Assembly: GCA_031430015.1 (NCBI GenBank)
Contig: JANPAR010000124.1
Span: forward strand, 1 to 64,000
From: CANJDH01 sp031430015
GTDB taxonomy: Bacteria; Pseudomonadota; Gammaproteobacteria; Burkholderiales; JAEUOS01
Length of the DNA stretch: 64,000 nucleotides
Reading direction: 5' to 3'
Part shown: piece by piece, positions 44,310-53,275 of the stretch
Layout: each line of letters begins with the position of its first letter
Numbering within the stretch: the stretch's first letter is position 1
Position numbers and translations under genes: made by a program
Notes under the pieces: model-generated
What the model saw: the letters and a program-made list of their open reading frames with translations, nothing else
What the model was told of the DNA's origin: nothing
The model's database searches: none

Positions 44310-45482
44310 CTAGGGCTTTACATCAATCCCGCGATAAATCCAGTCCACCTCGTAAAAATACTCGCTACCGCGTTCAGACGCCAGATGATTGCGCAAATCG
44401 CGCGCCCCGCCGCCCGCGTGGCACACATGGCCGAAGAAACGTGAAGTCAAAGTGATGCGTGCTGCGCGCAGATAGCGCTCCGACTCGTACAACTGCAGCG
44501 ACTCACCGACCGCGCGACCACGCTGCGACAGCTTGGCAGCGAGCACGATGCCGTCTTCCATCGCCATGCACGCGCCTTGCGCGAGGTATTGAAGGGTCGG
44601 ATGGGCCGAGTCACCGAGCAGGGTGACATTGCCTTGCGTCCAACCCGGCTTGGGGTCGCGGTCGCACATCGCCCAGGCGCGCTCGGTCGAGATGAATTTG
44701 AGCGCATCCTTGACGTAAGGCACCATTCCCTCGAAGGTTCGACGCACTTCGTTCATGCTGCCCCAGTCAGCCTTGCCCTGTTTGTATTCTTCGCTCTCGA
44801 TCACGCAGACGTTGTTGAGCACCTTGCCGCCGCGCAGGCGGTATTGCACCAGATGCAGATTGGGGCCAACCCAGATCACCATGTCGTCGATGAAGCGCGT
44901 GTCGGTGACTTCTTCAATCGGCACCACGCCGCGATGCGCGATATGGCCTGATACGCGCGGCTCGCCATCGCCGAAGATTTGTTGGCGACCGACAGAGCGC
45001 AGGCCGTCTGCGCAAATCAGCAAGTCGCCTTCAACTTCACGGCCGTCGTCGAGCGTGGCTTGTACCTTGCCACCATCCTGACTGAACGCCTTCAGGCCGC
45101 TGTTGACTTCGAGCGACACCAGATCAGGCATGGCGCGGCAGCCGTCGATCAATGCACCATGCAAATCGCGCCGATGGATCACTGCATAGGGCCGGCCATA
45201 TTGTTTGACGAACGCACCCTTCAAGTGAATGCGCGACACTTCCTTGCCGCTCACCGCATCCTGCATCACCAGGTTGTTGGGGAAGAAGGCTTGCGCTTCG
45301 AGAAAGTCGCGCACACCAAGGCGCTCGAGCATGTGAAATGCATTCGGCCCCAACTGGATGCCGAAACCGATTTCGCCGAATTCGGCCGCGCGCTCCAACA
45401 CGCGCACCTTGAAGCCTTGCTGCGCCAGTGCGAGGGCAGCGGAGACACCGCCAATGCCGCCGCCGGCAATCAAAATCGTCAT
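44310..45482 (-). CDS. FAD-dependent aromatic hydroxylase (3-hydroxybenzoate 6-hydroxylase / salicylate hydroxylase type)
   Basis: A 390-residue single-component flavoprotein monooxygenase of the p-hydroxybenzoate hydroxylase class. It has the Rossmann motif ILIAGGGIGGVSAALALAQQG, the segment GFGIQLGPNAFHMLERLGV, the DG motif LLICADGLRSVGRQ and the GD motif NVTLLGDSAHPTLQYLAQGACMAMEDG. The sequence style fits 3-hydroxybenzoate 6-hydroxylase, which makes gentisate, but gentisate dioxygenase and its partners are not in the window. A salicylate 1- or 5-hydroxylase role is an alternative. Upstream is a gap with two REP-like copies. Confidence 0.78.
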   Translation of the reverse strand: MTILIAGGGIGGVSAALALAQQGFKVRVLERAAEFGEIGFGIQLGPNAFHMLERLGVRDFLEAQAFFPNNLVMQDAVSGKEVSRIHLKGAFVKQYGRPYAVIHRRDLHGALIDGCRAMPDLVSLEVNSGLKAFSQDGGKVQATLDDGREVEGDLLICADGLRSVGRQQIFGDGEPRVSGHIAHRGVVPIEEVTDTRFIDDMVIWVGPNLHLVQYRLRGGKVLNNVCVIESEEYKQGKADWGSMNEVRRTFEGMVPYVKDALKFISTERAWAMCDRDPKPGWTQGNVTLLGDSAHPTLQYLAQGACMAMEDGIVLAAKLSQRGRAVGESLQLYESERYLRAARITLTSRFFGHVCHAGGGARDLRNHLASERGSEYFYEVDWIYRGIDVKP

Positions 45483-45494
45483 AATGATGTCTCG

Positions 45495-45553
45495 GAAACC
45501 GTTGGTGGAAGCGGGTTGAAGCCGTTAAACGCTGGAAATCCTTGGTGGGAGCG
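45495..45553. repeat. Two REP-like copies, CTTGGTGGGAGCG family
   Basis: GAAACCGTTGGTGGAAGCGG (45495-45514) and GAAATCCTTGGTGGGAGCG (45535-45553) lie as direct repeats 40 bases apart in the 114-base gap between yggX and the aromatic hydroxylase gene. Each is followed by a partly complementary GC-rich stretch (TTGAAGCCG; CCTGACAGCG). The rest of the gap shows nothing else. Confidence 0.6.
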
Positions 45554-45596
45554 CCTGACAGCGTTGTGACCAGGAAACTTTTTGCTGCTGTGGCCG

Positions 45597-45869
45597 CTAC
45601 TGTGCAGGCGGCACGTAGCCCGACGCCCCGTCGCCGCCGCCTTCAAACAAAAACTTCTCAGCCTGCTCCATCAAATATTTGCGCGCACGCGCATCGGCAC
45701 CGGACAAGCGGTTTTCGTTGATGAGCATGGTTTGGTGCTTGAGCCACAACGCCCACGCTTCCTTCGAGATGCCTTCCCATATCCGCTTGCCCAGTTCGCC
45801 GGGGTAGGGCGCGAAATCCATGCCTTCACCTTCTTTGCCAAGCTTGATGCAATTGACCATGCGTGCCAT
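45597..45869 (-). CDS. yggX: Probable Fe(2+)-trafficking protein YggX
   Basis: A 90-residue protein of the normal family length. The N-terminus MARMVNCIKLGKEGEGMDFAP carries the conserved Cys7; GELGKRIWEGISKEAWALWLKHQTMLINENRL is the family core. YggX protects iron-sulfur clusters from oxidative damage and may handle labile iron. It starts 14 bases after the argA stop, so it is probably in the same transcript. Confidence 0.97.
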   Translation of the reverse strand: MARMVNCIKLGKEGEGMDFAPYPGELGKRIWEGISKEAWALWLKHQTMLINENRLSGADARARKYLMEQAEKFLFEGGGDGASGYVPPAQ

Positions 45870-45883
45870 GACTGTTTTCCGTT

Positions 45884-47251
45884 TCAGAGTTTCTTGATAA
45901 AAATTTTAGACTGCCGCTGGTAGTTGTAAAGCTTCTGCCGCGCCTCGGGCAATTCGTCGAGCGAGCCTTCGACAAAGCCGTGTTCGATGAACCAGTGCGC
46001 CGTGCGCGTGGTGAGAACAAACAGGCGCTTGATGCGTGCGTGGCGCGCCTGACTCTCGATGCGCGCCAGCAACTGCTCGCCGTAATTGCGTCCGCGAAAC
46101 GCCGGTGACACAACGAAGCAGGCCATCTCGCCCATGCCGTCCTTGCCGAACGGATACAGCGCGGCACAACCCGCGATCACGTTGTCGTGATCGATCACGC
46201 TGAACTGGCTGATCTCGGCTTCGAGCTTCTCGCGCCCGCGCCGCACCAAGGTGCCGTCGGCTTCGAGCGGCTCGATCAGCGTGAGCACGCCACGCACGTC
46301 GTCGATTGTCGCCTCGCGCAGCGTCTCCAGACTCGCCTCGGTAATCATGCTGCCAGTGCCGTTGTAGGAGAACAGCTCCATCAACAGCGCGCCATCGACC
46401 GCACGCGGAATCAAATGAGTACGCGCCACCCCACCTTTCGACGCACGCACGGTGGCGTCGAGCGCGCGCATGGTCTCGCCGCTCATGCCGGCCAGTTCGG
46501 GCGATTGCGCAGCAGCCTTGTACAGCGTCTCGGCTTCGGCGGCGGAGAGTTCACGCGAGATTTCATGCGCGCGCGTGCGCTTGGTCTTCGGGCCGGGCAG
46601 CGGCGGCAGGCCGTCTGCGTCGATCATGAAAATCAGCTTCTCGGCATCAAGCGCCACCGCCACACTTGCGGCCACATCTTCCATTGTCAGATTGAATGCC
46701 TCACCGGTTGGCGAATACCCGATCGGCGTCAGGCACACGATGTCGCCATTGTTGAGTGCATGATGAATCGTCTCGGCATCGACATCACGCACCGTGCCGG
46801 CAAACTGAAAATCGATACCGTCAATCACGCCGACGGGACGCGCCGTGAGCAGGCTGCCGCTCATTAGGCGCACGCCTTCAGACTGCGCCATCGGCGTGTT
46901 GGGCAGACCAAACGAAAAGCGCTGCTCAAACTCGATACGTAAGCGGCCCACCGCCTCCTTCACACAATCCATCACGTTTGGCGGCGTGATGCGAATGCCA
47001 TGCGCCGACTCGCTGGTTAGCCCGCGCGCCGCCAGCGCCGCGTCAATCTGCGGCCGTGAGCCACACACGATCACCACGCGAATGCCGAGGCTGGTGAGCA
47101 GGTTGACATCCTGCACCACCGACTCGACAGCGCCCGACGCCACCATCTCGCCGCCGAAGGCCACCACAAAAGTCTTGCCGCGAAACGCGTGAATCCACGG
47201 CGCAGCGGCGCGAAACCAGGTGACGAAATTGGCGGTGTGGGCGGGGCGCAT
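45884..47251 (-). CDS. argA: Amino-acid N-acetyltransferase (N-acetylglutamate synthase)
   Basis: A 455-residue fusion of an amino-acid-kinase-like domain (residues ~1-290: FVVAFGGEMVASGAV, HGIRITPPNVMDCVKEAVG, FNLTMEDVAASVAVALDAEKLIFMIDADGL) and a C-terminal GNAT domain (ISQFSVIDHDNVIAGCAALYPF, MACFVVSPAFRGRNYGEQLLARIE). It makes N-acetylglutamate from acetyl-CoA and glutamate, the first step of arginine synthesis, and is normally feedback-inhibited by arginine. It diverges from hrpA across a 148-base gap. Confidence 0.96.
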   Translation of the reverse strand: MRPAHTANFVTWFRAAAPWIHAFRGKTFVVAFGGEMVASGAVESVVQDVNLLTSLGIRVVIVCGSRPQIDAALAARGLTSESAHGIRITPPNVMDCVKEAVGRLRIEFEQRFSFGLPNTPMAQSEGVRLMSGSLLTARPVGVIDGIDFQFAGTVRDVDAETIHHALNNGDIVCLTPIGYSPTGEAFNLTMEDVAASVAVALDAEKLIFMIDADGLPPLPGPKTKRTRAHEISRELSAAEAETLYKAAAQSPELAGMSGETMRALDATVRASKGGVARTHLIPRAVDGALLMELFSYNGTGSMITEASLETLREATIDDVRGVLTLIEPLEADGTLVRRGREKLEAEISQFSVIDHDNVIAGCAALYPFGKDGMGEMACFVVSPAFRGRNYGEQLLARIESQARHARIKRLFVLTTRTAHWFIEHGFVEGSLDELPEARQKLYNYQRQSKIFIKKL

Positions 47252-47399
47252 GGAGGTGAAAAGGTGACAGCAGGCAGGACGTTAACGATGCACAATTTGA
47301 AGAGACGGCGCGAGCGGCGATTATCGCGGATTTTCCTGCATGCCTTTCCTGCCTAAGCCCGGGGATTAAGGGACTTGCTCGCGTAGAATTCGCCGCTCC

Positions 47400-50300
47400 A
47401 TGAAGTTGCCATTTGTGCAGACATCCGATCAACTTGCTGCCCGCCGCGCCCGCCTGCCGCGCATCGACTATCCGGAGGAGTTGCCAGTCTCAGGGCGGCG
47501 TGACGAGATATCCACCGCGCTCAAGGCGCATCAAGTCATCATCGTCTGCGGCGAGACCGGCTCGGGCAAGACCACGCAGTTGCCGAAAATTTGCCTCGAG
47601 GCCGGACGTGGCATTGCCGGGTTGATCGGCCACACGCAGCCGCGCCGCATCGCCGCGCGCGCGACGGCTACGCGCATTGCGCAGGAGTTGCGCACTGAGC
47701 TTGGCAGTGCGGTGGGCTACAAGATCCGCTTTACCGAGCGCGTGAGCCGCGATGCCTATGTCAAGCTGATGACGGATGGCATTCTGCTGGCCGAGACGCA
47801 GACCGATCCGCTGCTCTCTGCGTACGACACCATCATCATTGACGAGGCGCACGAGCGCTCGTTGAACATTGATTTTTTGCTCGGCTATCTGCGACAACTG
47901 CTGCCGAAGCGGCCTGATCTCAAGATCATCATTACCTCGGCGACGATTGATGCGCAGCGCTTTGCGAGACACTTTGCTGCGCCGGCCGTCGTGGGAGGAA
48001 AGCGTGCTCCCGAGACCGTGGGCGCCGCAAGGTCGGCCGCAAGTGCGCTAAGTGCGCACAGTGCGCTGATACCGGCACCGGTGATTGAAGTGTCAGGCCG
48101 CTTATATCCGGTTGAGATGCGCTACCGCCCGTGGGGCAAGGCCGTGGACGAGAGCGATGCCGAAGATGAAATCGAAGCCGTGGTCGAGGCGGTGGACGAA
48201 GCCATCATTGCCGGCCCGGGCGACATCCTGATTTTTCTGCCAGGCGAGCGTGAGATTCGCGAGGCCGCCGAGGCGCTGCGCAAGCATCACTTCGCGCGCG
48301 GGGGTTTGGGTAACCCTGCACGCGGCTCTTCGGTGATACCCGACATCCTGCCGCTCTACGCGCGCCTCTCCGCCGCCGAGCAGGAGCGCGTGTTCAAGCC
48401 CTCCGGCAACCAGCGCCGCATTGTGCTCGCCACCAACGTCGCCGAGACCTCGCTCACTGTCCCCGGCATCCGCTACGTGATCGATACCGGCCAGGCGCGC
48501 GTGAAGCGTTACAGCTACCGCAACAAGGTCGAGCAGTTGCAGGTGGAAAAAATCGCGCAGGCGGCGGCGAACCAGCGTGCGGGGCGTTGCGGGCGCGTGG
48601 CGGCGGGCATCTGCATTCGGCTGTATGGCGAAGACGACTACAACGCGCGAGCGAAATTCACCGATCCCGAAATCCTGCGCTCGTCACTGGCCGGGGTGAT
48701 TCTGCGCATGAAGTCGCTGCACCTTGGCGACATCGAAGCCTTTCCCTTCATCGAAGCGCCGCCGCCGAAAGCGGTGGCCGACGGCTACCTGCTGTTGCAG
48801 GAGTTGGGCGCGCTCGATGACGACAATCAATTGACCAAGACTGGCGCAGAGTTGGCGCGCTTGCCGCTCGACCCGCGCATCGGCCGCATGATCCTCGCGG
48901 CGCGCGACCAGCAGGCGTTGACTGAAGTGCTCATCATCGCTGCCGCGCTTTCAGTGCAAGACCCGCGTGACCGCCCGGCAGACAAGCGTGAAGCTGCTGA
49001 CCGCGCGCATGCCAAATTTCATATTGAAAAATCCGAATTCATGGCCTGGCTGCGCCTGTGGGCGTTTTTCAATGAGAGCCAGGACGAACTCTCGAACCGT
49101 AAACTGCAAGGCGCGTGCCGCGAACATTTCCTCTCCTACCTGCGCATGCGCGAGTGGCGTGACATTCATTCGCAACTGCACACCATCGTGGCTGAACAGC
49201 GTTGGCGCATGAACGAAAAGCCCGCCACCTTCGAGCAGATTCACCGCGCGCTACTCGCGGGCCTGCTTGGCAACATCGGCATGAAGAGCGAGACCGACGC
49301 ATCGTTCACCGGCGCACGCGGCATCAAGTTTCATGCGCACCCCGGCTCGACTCTGGCAAAAAAGGCCGGGCGCTGGGTGATGGCAGCCGAGTTGATCGAC
49401 ACCACGCGCCTCTATGCGCGCACGCTGGCGACGATTGAAACGGGTTGGATTGAAGCCGCGGGCGGGCATCTTCTCAAGAAGATGCACACCGATCCGCACT
49501 GGGAGAAGACGCGTGCTCAGGTGGCTGCGTTTGAGCGCGGCGTGCTCTATGGCCTGCCCGTTTACACCCAGCGCCGCGTTGATTACGGCGCAATCGACGC
49601 GAGACACGCACGCGAAATTTTTATACGTCGCGCGCTGGTGGAAGGCGAACTTGACAGCAAGGCCCCCTTCTTCACGCACAACCAGCGGCAGGTACGAGAG
49701 ATCGAAGACCTCGAACACAAATCGCGCCGCCCCGATGTGCTGGTCGATGACGATCTGATTTTCGCGTTCTACGATGCATTGGTGCCGCAGGACGTATGCA
49801 GCCTCAGGGCGTTCGATGCCTGGCGCAATGAGGCGGAAAAGAAAGAGCCGAAGCTGCTGTTTCTCAAGCGCGCCGACCTGATGCGCCACGAGGCCGCGGG
49901 CATCACCACTGACGTGTTCCCCAAGCAACTGCGCCTGGGCGCAGGCGGCACCGAGTTCGCTCTCTCGTATCACTTCGAGCCGGGCAGCCCTCGCGATGGC
50001 GTCACGGCGGCGGTGCCGGTGGCAGCGCTCAACCAGATCGTGGATACGCGCACTGAATGGCTGGTGCCGGGCATGCGCCGCGAGAAAGTGCAAGCGTTGT
50101 TGAAGTCGCTGCCGCAGCGCCTGCGCCGCCATTGCGTGCCGCTGCCCGACTTCGCCGCGCGCTTCTGTGACGAGGTCAAGCAAAGCGATTTGCCCCTGGC
50201 GCAGGCGGTGGCCCAATTCGTCCGCGATCAAACTGGCCTGGCCGTGCCGCTCGAAACCTTTCGCGCCGACACCTTGCCCGCGCATCTGGTGATGAATTTC

Positions 50301-51161
50301 AAACTGATTGACGAGCATGGGAGGCAACTCGACCTCAGCCGCAACCTCGCCGAGTTACGCGCTACGCATCGCGCGGCGGTGGAGGCCAGCTTTGATCGGC
50401 TGGCGGAGAAGGCGGGGGTTGGTGCTGCAAGTGGGGCGAGTCAACAGGTTTCTGCGGCGACCGCAGGAGGCGTCGCGCGTGGCGCAGCGGCGACCGCCGG
50501 CGGTGGCCGCATTCTGCACGCCGGCCACACCAACTGGGATTTTGGCGATCTCGAAGACATCGTCGAAGTCCACAACCTGATCGGCTATCCGGCGGTGGTC
50601 GATCATCAGACCCACGTCAATGTCGAACTGATTGACGCGCAGGCCGATGCGGAAAGCGCGCACCGCAAAGGTGTGATGCGCTTGCTCCACTTGCAGATGA
50701 AGGAGCAGATCGCGGGTTTACGCAAAGCCTTGCCGGTGCGGCAACTGGGCATGGCGTTCATGCCGTTCGGGTCCGAGGCCGACCTCTGCGATCAATTGGT
50801 CGAAGCCGGCCTCACGCGCGCGTGCCTGGCTGACCCCCTGCCGCGCCAGCAGGCCGCCTTCATGGGCCGGCGCGGCGATGCCAAGGTCAAGCTGGGACTC
50901 ATCAGTCAGGAAATTGCCGGTCTGGTAGGGCGCATTCTCGAAGAGCATCAGACGCTCGCCAAAAAGCTTGCCGGGGCCAAGGCTTTCCCCGCCGTGGTGC
51001 AGGACATCGGGGCACAGGTGCAGCGCCTGCTGCCGAAACACTTCATTAACGTCACGCCCTATGCGCAGTTGGCGCACATCCCGCGTTATCTCAAGGCCGC
51101 CGCCGTGCGCCTCGACAAACTGCGGCACCGACCCGGCGCGCGACGCCCGTCTGGCGACTGA
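47400..51161 (+). CDS. hrpA: ATP-dependent RNA helicase HrpA, C-terminus disrupted by a frameshift
   Basis: A 1253-residue DEAH-box helicase. Walker A is GETGSGKTTQ at residues 51-60 and the DEAH box is DEAHERS at 148-154; TSATIDAQRF, TNVAETSLTVPGIRYVID and QRAGRCGRV follow; HA2, OB-fold and HrpA C-terminal regions complete it. It translocates on mRNA and rescues collided ribosomes in E. coli. Near 51126 one extra C breaks the frame: RLDKLR is followed by HRPGARRPSGD and a stop, while the expected tail continues in another frame to 51360. Two insertions are absent from usual HrpA: residues ~194-227 and ~1006-1037, both Ala/Gly/Ser-rich and both with tandem DNA repeats. Confidence 0.9.
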   Translation: MKLPFVQTSDQLAARRARLPRIDYPEELPVSGRRDEISTALKAHQVIIVCGETGSGKTTQLPKICLEAGRGIAGLIGHTQPRRIAARATATRIAQELRTELGSAVGYKIRFTERVSRDAYVKLMTDGILLAETQTDPLLSAYDTIIIDEAHERSLNIDFLLGYLRQLLPKRPDLKIIITSATIDAQRFARHFAAPAVVGGKRAPETVGAARSAASALSAHSALIPAPVIEVSGRLYPVEMRYRPWGKAVDESDAEDEIEAVVEAVDEAIIAGPGDILIFLPGEREIREAAEALRKHHFARGGLGNPARGSSVIPDILPLYARLSAAEQERVFKPSGNQRRIVLATNVAETSLTVPGIRYVIDTGQARVKRYSYRNKVEQLQVEKIAQAAANQRAGRCGRVAAGICIRLYGEDDYNARAKFTDPEILRSSLAGVILRMKSLHLGDIEAFPFIEAPPPKAVADGYLLLQELGALDDDNQLTKTGAELARLPLDPRIGRMILAARDQQALTEVLIIAAALSVQDPRDRPADKREAADRAHAKFHIEKSEFMAWLRLWAFFNESQDELSNRKLQGACREHFLSYLRMREWRDIHSQLHTIVAEQRWRMNEKPATFEQIHRALLAGLLGNIGMKSETDASFTGARGIKFHAHPGSTLAKKAGRWVMAAELIDTTRLYARTLATIETGWIEAAGGHLLKKMHTDPHWEKTRAQVAAFERGVLYGLPVYTQRRVDYGAIDARHAREIFIRRALVEGELDSKAPFFTHNQRQVREIEDLEHKSRRPDVLVDDDLIFAFYDALVPQDVCSLRAFDAWRNEAEKKEPKLLFLKRADLMRHEAAGITTDVFPKQLRLGAGGTEFALSYHFEPGSPRDGVTAAVPVAALNQIVDTRTEWLVPGMRREKVQALLKSLPQRLRRHCVPLPDFAARFCDEVKQSDLPLAQAVAQFVRDQTGLAVPLETFRADTLPAHLVMNFKLIDEHGRQLDLSRNLAELRATHRAAVEASFDRLAEKAGVGAASGASQQVSAATAGGVARGAAATAGGGRILHAGHTNWDFGDLEDIVEVHNLIGYPAVVDHQTHVNVELIDAQADAESAHRKGVMRLLHLQMKEQIAGLRKALPVRQLGMAFMPFGSEADLCDQLVEAGLTRACLADPLPRQQAAFMGRRGDAKVKLGLISQEIAGLVGRILEEHQTLAKKLAGAKAFPAVVQDIGAQVQRLLPKHFINVTPYAQLAHIPRYLKAAAVRLDKLRHRPGARRPSGD
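48042..48068. repeat. 9-bp tandem repeat, three copies, in an hrpA insertion
   Basis: AGTGCGCTA, AGTGCGCAC and AGTGCGCTG lie head to tail and encode SALSAHSAL in an insertion of HrpA. Just before, at 47989-48015, GTGGGAGGAAAGCG and GCTCCCGAG form a REP-like inverted pair, so the insertion combines both kinds of repeat. Confidence 0.65.
50454..50503. repeat. In-frame 17-bp direct repeat in the second hrpA insertion
   Basis: GCGGCGACCGCAGGAGG (50454-50470) and GCGGCGACCGCCGGCGG (50487-50503) differ at two of 17 positions and are 33 bases apart, a multiple of three. They encode AATAGG twice inside an Ala/Gly-rich insertion of HrpA. Confidence 0.65.
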
Positions 51162-51360
51162 TCTCGCACCGCTGATGCAAAACTATTTGCGCAAACAGCA
51201 GGAGCATTTCAAAGCGCGCATCCATGACGCGCGGCTGGAGGAGTTTCGCTGGCTGCTCGAAGAATTGCGCGTCTCGTTGTTCGCGCAGGAACTCAAGACG
51301 CCAATGCCGGTGTCGATCAAGCGCCTGCAAAAGGCGTGGGACGCCTATCGCAATTTATGA
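51127..51360 (+). pseudogene. hrpA: Displaced C-terminal piece of HrpA after the frameshift
   Basis: In the frame starting at ACC 51127 the sequence reads TDPARDARLATDLAPLMQNY, then RLEEFRWLLEELRVSLFAQE and LKTPMPVSIKRLQKAWDAYR, which is the normal end of betaproteobacterial HrpA. It is separated from the upstream 1253-residue frame by a single-base difference near 51126. No start codon of its own is credible. About 77 residues would be lost from HrpA if the lesion is real. Confidence 0.85.
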
Positions 51361-51424
51361 CGCCTTGGCGCGCGTGATGTAATTGCACTGCACGTTTTTT
51401 CACACTGCTTACTGGAACCTGTCC

Positions 51425-52204
51425 ATGAAATACGGCCTCATCATCATCGGCGACGAAATCCTCTCGGGCAAGCGTGCCGACAAGCACATGCCCAAGGTCA
51501 TCGAGATTCTCAAGGCGCGTGGCCTCAAGCTCGCGTGGGTGGATTACCTCGGCGACGACCCGGCGTGGATTCGCGACACCTTCAAGCGCACCATGGCGCT
51601 GGCGCAGAGCAGCGAGTGGTGCATCTTCTCCTGCGGCGGCATCGGCGCGACGCCTGACGATCACACGCGCGACGCAGTGGGCGCGGCGCTCAACCTGCCG
51701 ATGGCCTTGCACCCCGAAGCGGCCGAGTTCATCCGCATCCGCTCGGAAGAAATGAAGCAGGAAGTCACGCCGCAGCGTTTGCTGATGGGCACCTTCCCGC
51801 AAGGCGCACAGATCATCCCCAATCCCTACAACCGCATCGCCGGTTTTGCGATTGCACATCACTGGTTCGTCCCTGGCTTTCCGGTGATGGCGTGGCCGAT
51901 GATCGAATGGGTGCTCGACACCCACTACAAGCAGCACTTTGATCACGAGCCGTATGTCGAAAAATCGATTTTCGTGCATGACCTCGGCGAAGGTCGCCTG
52001 ATCGACATCATGCGCAAGGTCGAAGAGAATCCTTCGATCAAGAGCTTCAGCCTGCCCTCGGTGGGCGTGGACGCCAAAACGCCGGGCCACGTGGAGCTGG
52101 GTGCGAAGGGCGAGCCGCACGCTGTCGAAGCAGCGCTCGAAGCCTACAAGGCGGAGGTCGCGCGTCTCGGCGGGCGCTGGTTCGATTCCGCGAAAGAGGT
52201 TTGA
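51425..52204 (+). CDS. CinA-like molybdopterin-binding (MoCF) domain protein
   Basis: A 259-residue protein with an N-terminal MoCF/CinA domain: MKYGLIIIGDEILSGKRADKHM, the SCGGIGATPDDHTRDAV motif, and AIAHHWFVPGFPVMAW. It resembles the N-terminal half of CinA (competence/damage-inducible protein A) and lacks the C-terminal nicotinamide-nucleotide amidase domain. Single-domain forms like this are common in betaproteobacteria, with unclear function. The ATG at 51425 is preceded by a short gap after the HrpA tail. A REP-like element overlaps its stop. Confidence 0.85.
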   Translation: MKYGLIIIGDEILSGKRADKHMPKVIEILKARGLKLAWVDYLGDDPAWIRDTFKRTMALAQSSEWCIFSCGGIGATPDDHTRDAVGAALNLPMALHPEAAEFIRIRSEEMKQEVTPQRLLMGTFPQGAQIIPNPYNRIAGFAIAHHWFVPGFPVMAWPMIEWVLDTHYKQHFDHEPYVEKSIFVHDLGEGRLIDIMRKVEENPSIKSFSLPSVGVDAKTPGHVELGAKGEPHAVEAALEAYKAEVARLGGRWFDSAKEV

Positions 52205-52222
52205 AACCCTTGGTGGGAGCGG
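52203..52222 (+). repeat. REP-like element, CTTGGTGGGAGCG family
   Basis: GAAACCCTTGGTGGGAGCGG, the clearest copy of this family in the window, starts inside the stop codon of the CinA-like gene. The rest of the gap to 52357 holds a CATAAT hexamer near 52301 that could be part of a promoter, and a GGGAGGAAACAG ribosome-binding site for the carbonic anhydrase. Confidence 0.65.
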
Positions 52223-52357
52223 CTATTGGGTCAACGCGTGCCGGCGCTCCGGGGAATCGAAACCCATTCTTTCTCAATGTTGGCGTAAGCAAATCTGTCG
52301 CATAATCAAGTCGCGGCGGAAACAGGTTCCGGCGCACCACAACACGGGAGGAAACAG

Positions 52358-53104
52358 ATGAATCAACGTACCCTGCTGCATGCAGCTTTGGCGCTTGCCT
52401 TCTGCGCCGGCACCGCATTGGCCAAAGACGAACCCAAAGCCGCCGCACTGAGCGCCGCGCAAGCCGCTGCCGCGGCAGCCAATCCGGCCAGCACCAAAGT
52501 CAAGGAAGTCCAGGCCGCCATCACGCCGGATGCCGCGATCAAATTGCTCAAAGACGGCAACGCCCGCTTTACCGGCGGCAAAATGGTCAAGCGCGATTTG
52601 AAAAAGCAGGTTGCCACCACCGGCAAAGGCCAGTATCCCTTCGCCAGCATCGTCTCCTGCATCGACTCGCGCTCGGGTCCCGAGCTGGTGTTCGACCAAG
52701 GCATTGGGGACATGTTTGTTGCGCGCGTGGCCGGCAATATCGTCAACGAAGACATCCTCGGCAGCCTGGAGTTTGCCTCCAAGGCCGCCGGCTCCAAAGT
52801 GATCGTGGTGCTCGGCCATACCTCATGCGGCGCAATCAAGGGCGCATGCGATGACGTCAAACTCGGCAACCTCACGGGTCTGTTGGCGAAAATGAAGCCC
52901 GCTGTTGCATCGGTGAAAGAGACTGGCGACCGCAGCTCGAAGAACTACGCGTTCGTCGAAAAGGTTGCCGAAGCCAACGTGCAGGACACGGTCAAGGCAA
53001 TCAAGGAGAAAAGCCCGGTGCTCAAGGAGATGGCCGACAAGGGCGAGATCAAGATCGTGGGCGCCATGCTGGACGTGACCACCGGCAAAGTGCTCTGGTA
53101 TTGA
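52358..53104 (+). CDS. Beta-class carbonic anhydrase with signal peptide (periplasmic)
   Basis: A 248-residue protein. A signal peptide (LLHAALALAFCAGTALA) is followed by an Ala-rich stretch and a beta-carbonic anhydrase domain. Zinc ligands are Cys101 (SCIDSR), His154 and Cys157 (LGHTSCG), with the Asp103-Arg105 dyad. It interconverts CO2 and bicarbonate, here in the periplasm, which is less usual than the cytoplasmic form of this class. A strong GGGAGGAAACAG site precedes the ATG, and a clear terminator follows, so the gene is a single transcription unit. Confidence 0.93.
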   Translation: MNQRTLLHAALALAFCAGTALAKDEPKAAALSAAQAAAAAANPASTKVKEVQAAITPDAAIKLLKDGNARFTGGKMVKRDLKKQVATTGKGQYPFASIVSCIDSRSGPELVFDQGIGDMFVARVAGNIVNEDILGSLEFASKAAGSKVIVVLGHTSCGAIKGACDDVKLGNLTGLLAKMKPAVASVKETGDRSSKNYAFVEKVAEANVQDTVKAIKEKSPVLKEMADKGEIKIVGAMLDVTTGKVLWY

Positions 53105-53122
53105 GGCGGTTTCGCCGTAACG

Positions 53123-53150
53123 AAAAAGCCCCGCATTGCGGGGCTTTTTT
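53123..53150 (+). terminator. Rho-independent terminator after the carbonic anhydrase gene
   Basis: AAGCCCCGC pairs with GCGGGGCTT around an ATT loop, followed by a run of six T on the plus strand and preceded by five A, so it can act in both directions. It lies 19 bases after the carbonic anhydrase stop; the gene on the other side is convergent. Confidence 0.93.
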
Positions 53151-53275
53151 ATACCTCTGCCTGAAGAATTGCTCGCACCATGGGCTTCAGAGCCACGGTC
53201 TTGTAGATGCCCGTTCCATGCGCCTGTGCGGGCGGCAAGGGATTGAATTTCAGGCGCAACTCGACAGAGGGCCTG

